In this document: positions 31,126 through 35,961 of the stretch, piece by piece | Numbering within the stretch: position 1 is the first letter of the stretch | Layout: every line of letters starts with the position of its first letter | Assembly (NCBI GenBank): GCA_937910785.1 | Contig: CALDLG010000183.1 | Coordinates: 1-35,961 of the forward strand | DNA: 35,961 nt | Direction of reading: 5' to 3' | Origin: an uncultured Lachnospiraceae bacterium | GTDB taxonomy: Bacteria; Bacillota; Clostridia; Lachnospirales; Lachnospiraceae | Program-made: the position numbers and the translations under genes | The notes under the pieces: model-generated | The model's database searches: none | What the model was told of the DNA's origin: nothing | Seen by the model: the letters and a program-made list of their open reading frames with translations, nothing else

Positions 31126-32598
31126 CTACTGCAGCAGCTGTAATACCTGGGACGGTCTCTCATTTGCCTGTGCCAGCATGGAGATCGCCGCCTGTTCAAC
31201 AACCTGCTGGGTCGTATAGTAGGTCATCTCTTCCGACAGATCCACATCCATAATACGGGAGTAAGATGCCGTCATATTTTCGTTTGTAATATCCAGACTG
31301 CCTACCGTATGCTCCAGACGGTTCTGATAAGCGCCCAGCCGGCTTCGTGCATCCGATACATAAGCAATTGCGCCTTTGATCGCCACGTTGGCGTCCGCGC
31401 TCTTTTCTTCCGTCGTCACTTCCGCCCCGGTAATGCCGAGTCTCTGCAGGGAAATCTCCGGAACGCGGATTTCCAGAATCTGTCCCTCATTCGCTCCGAT
31501 CTGTGTATCCATCGCGCCGATACCGGTAATATCAAGCTCCAGATTGGTATAGCTTACCACGCTTCCGGAAGCTTCTATCGTCGCATTGATATTCGAATAA
31601 TTTACTGTTCCGGCAGCCGGCGGTGTCGGCGCCTTGGGCGTAAATTGCCAGGTATCGCCGGAAGCCGGGTCCGTTATGACAATCGCATTACCTGCCACCG
31701 CTGCCGTAGATCCCGCCGGAAAACCGGTTCCCTGAAAACCGGCAATTCCCGTAACATTTCCGGCCGCGTCAAACGTAACATCCACATTATCGATGCTATA
31801 GGAACCCACAACAGCCCCGTTGGAACCATCAACCGTCACTCCGTCCAGAGCGCCGCTGGGAAAGGACACCAGCGTCATCTCTTCACTGTCGGTAGACCCG
31901 CTCAGCGTTGTGATTTTATTCTCTTCCATCACATCCAGCGTAATTTCAAAACCTTTGCTGTCCGTAATCGTAAGACAATTTTCCCCGACAGATGTAATCT
32001 CCACGCCGTCCGGGAAATTATTTCCGGCGGTGAATCTCTGTTTAGTTTCATCCAGATCGATTTTTCCCTTTTCATCATATACGACTGTCAGCTTATTTAT
32101 CGTATAGATCTTATCCAGCACTTCGTCGCTGTAATATCCGACCTTTACCGACAGATTATTCGTATAGCCTTTCAGATCAAAGCTTCCGTCCAGAAGCGTC
32201 TGCCCGTTAAATTCCGTATCCTTTGCGATTCTCGCCACTTCCGACTTCAACTGCTGAAGCTCCTGATCCAGCATCTTCCGGTCAGCTGTTGTCAGGGTTC
32301 CCGTCTCACCCTTTACTGCCAGTTCGTTCATCCTCTGCAGCATTTCATGTACTTCCGTCAATGCGCCGTCCGCAGTTTCAATAATCGAAATACCCGTATT
32401 GGCATTCTGCGTCGCAGCGGTAATTCCCTTCATCTGCGCGCTCATTCTACGGCCGATCGCATAACCTGACGGGTTATCCTTCGCGCTGTTTACCTTGTAA
32501 CCGGATGATAATTTCTGCAAAGATGCGGCCACACGGTTATCCGCCACATTCAGCGCATTGTTTGCACGCATTGCGGGTGCATTATAATTGATTCTCAT
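31126..32598 (-). CDS. Flagellin with variable central domain
   Basis: A 490-residue flagellum filament protein. The conserved N-terminal D0/D1 region (1-145: 'ASLQKLSSGYKVNSAKDNPS') and C-terminal D1/D0 region (about 395-490: 'ARSRLGAYQNRLEHTVGSLD') flank a beta-rich central domain of about 240 residues rich in Gly, Thr, Ser and Val. The TLR5-contact segment reads 'LQRMNELAVKG' (87-97), close to the activating form. No signal peptide is expected because flagellin uses the type III exporter. GGAGG lies 6 bases before the ATG, and the gene is 36 bases after DUF6240. I see no promoter in that gap. Confidence 0.96.
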   Translation of the reverse strand: MRINYNAPAMRANNALNVADNRVAASLQKLSSGYKVNSAKDNPSGYAIGRRMSAQMKGITAATQNANTGISIIETADGALTEVHEMLQRMNELAVKGETGTLTTADRKMLDQELQQLKSEVARIAKDTEFNGQTLLDGSFDLKGYTNNLSVKVGYYSDEVLDKIYTINKLTVVYDEKGKIDLDETKQRFTAGNNFPDGVEITSVGENCLTITDSKGFEITLDVMEENKITTLSGSTDSEEMTLVSFPSGALDGVTVDGSNGAVVGSYSIDNVDVTFDAAGNVTGIAGFQGTGFPAGSTAAVAGNAIVITDPASGDTWQFTPKAPTPPAAGTVNYSNINATIEASGSVVSYTNLELDITGIGAMDTQIGANEGQILEIRVPEISLQRLGITGAEVTTEEKSADANVAIKGAIAYVSDARSRLGAYQNRLEHTVGSLDITNENMTASYSRIMDVDLSEEMTYYTTQQVVEQAAISMLAQANERPSQVLQLLQ

Positions 32599-32634
32599 AT
32601 TCGTCCTCCATTCTGTTCCGGTCCGGAAAATTCC

Positions 32635-35600
32635 CTATGCCGTAACCGCTGTAATAAATGCTTTTGCTATCTGATACAGATCCGCCGTCTGTGTCGATGT
32701 ATCGTTTGGCTGCTCTTTTGCCGCAAAATGATTCAGGTCCAATTCACCGCTGTGAACGATTCCAATACTTCCGATCTCCACCTGATTTTCTGCCAGCGCC
32801 TCCACCTGGTTTTGGAATTCCAGACGCAGCTTCTCTTCTTTGTCCTGCAGTCGTGCGGTTCCCTCCGCCGTAGAGCATGCGATATAACCGGACAGCTTCT
32901 GATTCCGGATACTGAACTCGGCGGCTACGTCTCCGTAGCTGTCAGTCGAAAGCACCGCCTTCACCTTTCCGCCCTCTTCGCCTCCGTGAAGCACCTTTAA
33001 GTGAATCGCCGTCATTTCTCCGTTGATTTCAACCGGTATCTGATAATCCTCTTCCTGCGCCAGATTTCCTGCTAACGTCAGCTGTTTATGGCAGCTTCGA
33101 ATCGCTTTCAGGTCAATATAGCCGATACCCGCATCGTCCTGCGCCTCTTCCAGAATTCCTTCAAAGACCTGCTGCATTTCTCCATATGCCTCCTGCACCG
33201 AGTCTTTATCCGTCATTGCATTCTGTAAATGGGAAAGCGCATTTTTCACTTTATCCTTATCGGCAGGCTTTGTCAGCTCATTCAGCTTTTTATACAGAAA
33301 TCCTCTCCGGTTCATCAGCATATCCGCCGCCGCCAGATTATTCATGGTCACCGGCTGCCTGTTATGCAGAAGTTCCGCGATTACGGAATCTTCCACCTCA
33401 CTGAGCTGTCTGTATTCCTGTATCTGCTCTTTCTGATAGCCTTCCTTTACGGAACCTTCCTGCTTCGCCATCCGGTCTGCCGTCTCCCCGGCAAGTCCCT
33501 TCCGGTATCTGTCAAAACCGCTTCCGATCTGTTCCGCGATCGATACGTTTTTGGCCACCGCATCTATACCGCCGAAGAAATCGTCTACCACAAAATCCAT
33601 ACCCTGCTTCTTACTGCTTCTCAAAGCGCTCAGAAGATTCTTAAAGGAAAGCTCCGCACCGTTATGAAGAATCGTTCCGATTGCGGAATCATCCGCCTTT
33701 TCGATCTGTCGGAACAACCGGTAGATACCGATATATGCTTCCCGCTCCTTTGCGTCAATTCCTTTGTTTAAGTCCAGCTTATACAAAAACCTGCTGTACT
33801 TTTCAACTTCCTGCTCCGCCGTATACTGCAGCGTATCCAGATAATCATTCAGTTCCGGTATTGTCATTTCCAGAGGATTCTTACCGTCGCGGATTGTCTG
33901 CAGAACCGCCTGGGGGGTCATTCGTTCTATCACGCGCCGCAATTCCATATCGGACTCTTTTACGGCCTGAATGTTCTCCTGCGTCAGTTCCATCCGATTA
34001 TAGCCAAGAATACGGACCGCCCTGCGGTTTTCTTCCGTCGCTTCCAGGCCCATATCCTGCAAAATATCATCCACATTCCGGAATGCTTTCCGAATCGAAT
34101 CTCCCATGTCCGCTCTGGGAGCGGTCATCAGCGTCTCGTACTTTTCGCGCGCCTCCTCATACTCATTCTTTAAAGCGCTGCCCTGTATATGTACCTGATT
34201 TAAAGTAAAATCTTCATCTGCCGCCCGGAACCGGCCCGCTATGTCAACCGGCAGCCAGGGAATTTCCGCCGTTTTATTACGGGTCTGCGTATAAAGCGCC
34301 GCCTTCTCTGACGCTTCGCCGATGTTCTCTCCTCCGAACAGGCTCTGCTGCCGCTGTGTCTCTATCTGCTTCAAGGCTTCGACCAGCTTCTCCAGCTCAG
34401 CCGTATCGATCGCATAACCGCTTTCCAGAAGCTTTCGGTTGGCCTCTATCGTCATCATCAACCGGATCTCTTCCAGCTGTCTTTTCGCTGTAACCGCTTC
34501 GGTTTCCCTGTAGATTTCCTCATATGCTTCACCGGTGTCCCCCGTTCCGCGATCCGGCGTGGAATCCGGCTGATTCTTCTGCATGGAATCCTGTGCCGCC
34601 TCAAGCAGCTTCTGTTCCGCTTCCAGATTGGCAAGCGTCAGTTTTTTTCCATCTGCCGCAGCGTTTTCTACCGCCTGCTCCGAAATCCGGTCAAACCGCT
34701 CGATATACTCCGCCGCTTTTTCCAGATTGCTTCTTCCGTCCGCGAGATTTGCTTCTCCCGCACTTTTTCCGTCCGCTATGGCCGCGGCAATGGCAGAAAG
34801 GATCTCTTTTTCCTCCATTGGAAAAGTCATGGTATCAAGCTCATGCAGTCTGGAAACGCTTTCGGGCGTCAGAGGAACCCCTTTCTCAATCAGCCATCTG
34901 GCATTTTCAAGTGTCTCCTCCGTAACTTCCAGTCCGGCCTCTTCCAGAACACGTTCCATCTGGGGACGCAGCTGTTCCCAGTTGTACTCCTCAGCCTTTT
35001 TTGCATAGTAACCGGAAAATCCGTCTTTGACAAGGCCCTCGGCATAATAGCCCCGTCCCTGCCTGTCACCGTCGGCAGTGGAACTGTAATCGGCCCTGTA
35101 CAGATTGTCGATGGTCGGCTCCCTGTGATTTTCCACCATATATTTCGCCGCGCCTTCCGTCAGTTCCTGAAGCTCGGCCGCCTTCTCAAACGCTTCCTTC
35201 GCCTGACGCACGTTTTCTTCCGTGACGGGAATATCATGCTCCTCAAACTGTTTACAGAGTTCTCTGGCAAAGGCTTCGCTTCCTGTAATCTTCGCAAGCG
35301 TCCCGGCATCGATCTGATCCGTATAGCCTTCCACCTGCGTACCGCCCTTTATGAGCTCCGCTTTTATCTTGTCGATAATCGTAACGACATCCTCTACATC
35401 CATATCGCCGGGCTGACAGCCTTCTTCCATCATCCGGCTGTAATCTTCCGCAGACATAGAATTAGACATAACTGTCATATAGTCTTTCCATACGGCGGTA
35501 TCCACCTGCCCCGCATCCTGCATAACGTCTTCTGCGGTCTTTCCCTGACCTTTGTAAGCTTTGTTATCCATAACTGTTCCAGAAATGTCCAATGCATATC

Positions 35601-35703
35601 CACCCGCCTGACCTGTCGTCTGTGGCCGGGTGTCCCGGTATGTAGTTGTCATCACCTTATCTACATTCTGATTTGTACCGTTGTTATCAAATGTAATCTT
35701 CAT
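32635..35703 (-). CDS. DUF6240 family flagellar-locus protein, repeat-rich, FliK-like C-terminus
   Basis: A 1022-residue acidic, helical protein without signal peptide or TM segment. About ten copies of a short motif, roughly G-x-x-(V/L)-T-x-x-N-(L/V)-x-x-A, occur near residues 156, 193, 257, 274, 351, 430, 552, 569, 681 and 781, each starting a helix. Residues about 885-990 ('YQIPVEINGEMTAIHLKVLHGG', then alternating strands and a long helix) look like the C-terminal domain of flagellar hook-length proteins. It matches DUF6240 of Lachnospiraceae. GGAG lies 7 bases before the ATG. It heads the flagellin operon behind a sigma-D-like promoter. A role in hook/filament control is inference. Confidence 0.82.
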   Translation of the reverse strand: MKITFDNNGTNQNVDKVMTTTYRDTRPQTTGQAGGYALDISGTVMDNKAYKGQGKTAEDVMQDAGQVDTAVWKDYMTVMSNSMSAEDYSRMMEEGCQPGDMDVEDVVTIIDKIKAELIKGGTQVEGYTDQIDAGTLAKITGSEAFARELCKQFEEHDIPVTEENVRQAKEAFEKAAELQELTEGAAKYMVENHREPTIDNLYRADYSSTADGDRQGRGYYAEGLVKDGFSGYYAKKAEEYNWEQLRPQMERVLEEAGLEVTEETLENARWLIEKGVPLTPESVSRLHELDTMTFPMEEKEILSAIAAAIADGKSAGEANLADGRSNLEKAAEYIERFDRISEQAVENAAADGKKLTLANLEAEQKLLEAAQDSMQKNQPDSTPDRGTGDTGEAYEEIYRETEAVTAKRQLEEIRLMMTIEANRKLLESGYAIDTAELEKLVEALKQIETQRQQSLFGGENIGEASEKAALYTQTRNKTAEIPWLPVDIAGRFRAADEDFTLNQVHIQGSALKNEYEEAREKYETLMTAPRADMGDSIRKAFRNVDDILQDMGLEATEENRRAVRILGYNRMELTQENIQAVKESDMELRRVIERMTPQAVLQTIRDGKNPLEMTIPELNDYLDTLQYTAEQEVEKYSRFLYKLDLNKGIDAKEREAYIGIYRLFRQIEKADDSAIGTILHNGAELSFKNLLSALRSSKKQGMDFVVDDFFGGIDAVAKNVSIAEQIGSGFDRYRKGLAGETADRMAKQEGSVKEGYQKEQIQEYRQLSEVEDSVIAELLHNRQPVTMNNLAAADMLMNRRGFLYKKLNELTKPADKDKVKNALSHLQNAMTDKDSVQEAYGEMQQVFEGILEEAQDDAGIGYIDLKAIRSCHKQLTLAGNLAQEEDYQIPVEINGEMTAIHLKVLHGGEEGGKVKAVLSTDSYGDVAAEFSIRNQKLSGYIACSTAEGTARLQDKEEKLRLEFQNQVEALAENQVEIGSIGIVHSGELDLNHFAAKEQPNDTSTQTADLYQIAKAFITAVTA

Positions 35704-35756
35704 ACAAACTCTCCATGCAGCAGGTTTTTATTATTTTTTGACCTTTCTCATTAAGA

Positions 35757-35786
35757 AAAGGGCGAATGCAAATACATTCACCCTTT
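35757..35786 (-). terminator. Terminator hairpin upstream of the flagellin operon
   Basis: On the minus strand AAAGGGTGAATG pairs with CATTCGCCCTTT (12 bp including one G-U), loop of 6, then TCTT. It would end transcripts of the upstream glgB-like gene. The sigma-D-like start site falls inside its first arm. Confidence 0.65.
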
Positions 35787-35813
35787 ATTTCGGCACACTT
35801 CTTCCTTTTCTTA
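35787..35813 (-). promoter_or_regulatory. Sigma-D (sigma-28) type promoter of the flagellin operon
   Basis: On the minus strand, TAAG (35813-35810), 15 bases, GCCGAAAT (35794-35787). The motility consensus is TAAA-N15-GCCGATAT: three of four and seven of eight bases match. It lies about 80 bases before the DUF6240 start codon. No comparable sigma-A promoter was found. Confidence 0.65.
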
Positions 35814-35824
35814 ACCCCTGATGT

Positions 35825-35851
35825 GCTGATCACCTGTAATTCCTGATCAGC
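35825..35851. repeat. Inverted repeat GCTGATCA after the glgB-like gene
   Basis: GCTGATCA (35825-35832) and TGATCAGC (35844-35851) are perfect inverted repeats with an 11-base centre. The string ATCAGCGCA recurs nearby (35847 and 35873). It lies about 30 bases after the stop codon; no T-run follows. Confidence 0.5.
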
Positions 35852-35881
35852 GCATCCGTGTACTGTCTCATTATCAGCGCA

Positions 35882-35961
35882 CTAAAACAGAAAGATCGCT
35901 GCGGTAAGAGGGGGCAGGTCGAAAGAAATAGAATAATCCTTAAAATCGCATTCCTCTTTTA
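35882..35961 (-). CDS. glgB: C-terminal tail of a probable 1,4-alpha-glucan branching enzyme (partial)
   Basis: The minus strand enters the window in an open frame and gives 25 residues ending in 'YSISFDLPPLTAAIFLF' and a TAG stop. The pattern 'xxLPPLxxxIxxx' is the usual end of GH13 branching enzymes and related amylases. Only the last 80 bases are inside the window, so the call rests on this tail and could be another GH13 enzyme. Confidence 0.5.
   Translation of the reverse strand, partial: KEECDFKDYSISFDLPPLTAAIFLF

Noticed and set aside
31309..32469. Plus-strand open frame of 386 codons opposite flagellin
   Set aside because: Antisense to a certain flagellin gene; no ribosome site or recognisable domain.
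1..35961. Mobile elements, integrases or CRISPR arrays
   Set aside because: No transposase, recombinase, regular spaced repeats or att-like duplication was seen; the tRNA-Ser at the edge has no visible integrated element beside it.

Overview
The window looks like chromosomal DNA of a motile, Gram-positive, gut-type member of the Lachnospiraceae (Clostridia). The evidence is strong AGGAGG-type ribosome sites, sigma-A promoters of TTGACA-N17-TATAAT type, a bofA gene (sporulation lineage), a clostridial Tad pilus locus with FHA, DUF5702 and Flp1-like proteins, DUF6240 next to flagellin, and GH43/GH51 arabinan enzymes. The genus cannot be fixed from sequence alone. I see no insertion sequence, prophage, integrase or CRISPR array.

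Layout. (1) 1-225: the 5' half of a tRNA-Ser(GCU) on the minus strand, and two back-to-back consensus promoters. (2) 226-11815: an arabinan/arabino-oligosaccharide locus. It holds a regulator with a winged helix and a beta-rich C-terminal domain; a minus-strand operon (solute-binding lipoprotein, two ABC permeases, DUF624 protein, GH43 enzyme, chemoreceptor) that ends in a clear terminator at 1238-1271; and two divergent Abn2-like GH43 arabinanases, one a lipoprotein and one cytoplasmic. No transporter ATPase is present, so a shared MsmX-type ATPase is likely. (3) 11808-19580: a minus-strand run beginning with a GH51 arabinofuranosidase, then DUF6171, rhomboid, flavodoxin-SCP2, HIT, class I fumarase alpha and beta, and a cytoplasmic GGDEF / degenerate EAL / LamG-like fusion. 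(4) 19660-29637: a complete minus-strand Tad pilus operon. (5) 29865-30563: divergent bofA and DUF2508 (yaaL) genes. (6) 30634-35703: the DUF6240 - flagellin - fliS operon, with a sigma-D-like promoter. (7) 35882-35961: the tail of a probable glycogen branching enzyme.

How the parts fit (inference). Extracellular lipoprotein arabinanase cuts arabinan, the ABC system imports oligomers, and cytoplasmic GH43 and GH51 enzymes finish them to L-arabinose. A chemoreceptor co-transcribed with the transporter would link feeding to motility. Flagella and Tad pili lie in the same window as a c-di-GMP-type protein carrying a LamG-like domain.

Standout oddities. A run of nine G in the solute-binding protein gene (8403-8411) puts the lipoprotein signal out of frame with the mature protein, so it is either a phase-variable tract or a sequence error. 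The first Tad prepilin peptidase has no AUG and its best-placed start is AUU. The large TadE-like protein carries two copies of a Cys/His module. TadC contains an insertion of about 190 residues. DUF6240 is built from about ten copies of a short helical motif and ends in a FliK-like region. The sigma-D-like promoter is nested in the terminator of the upstream gene.
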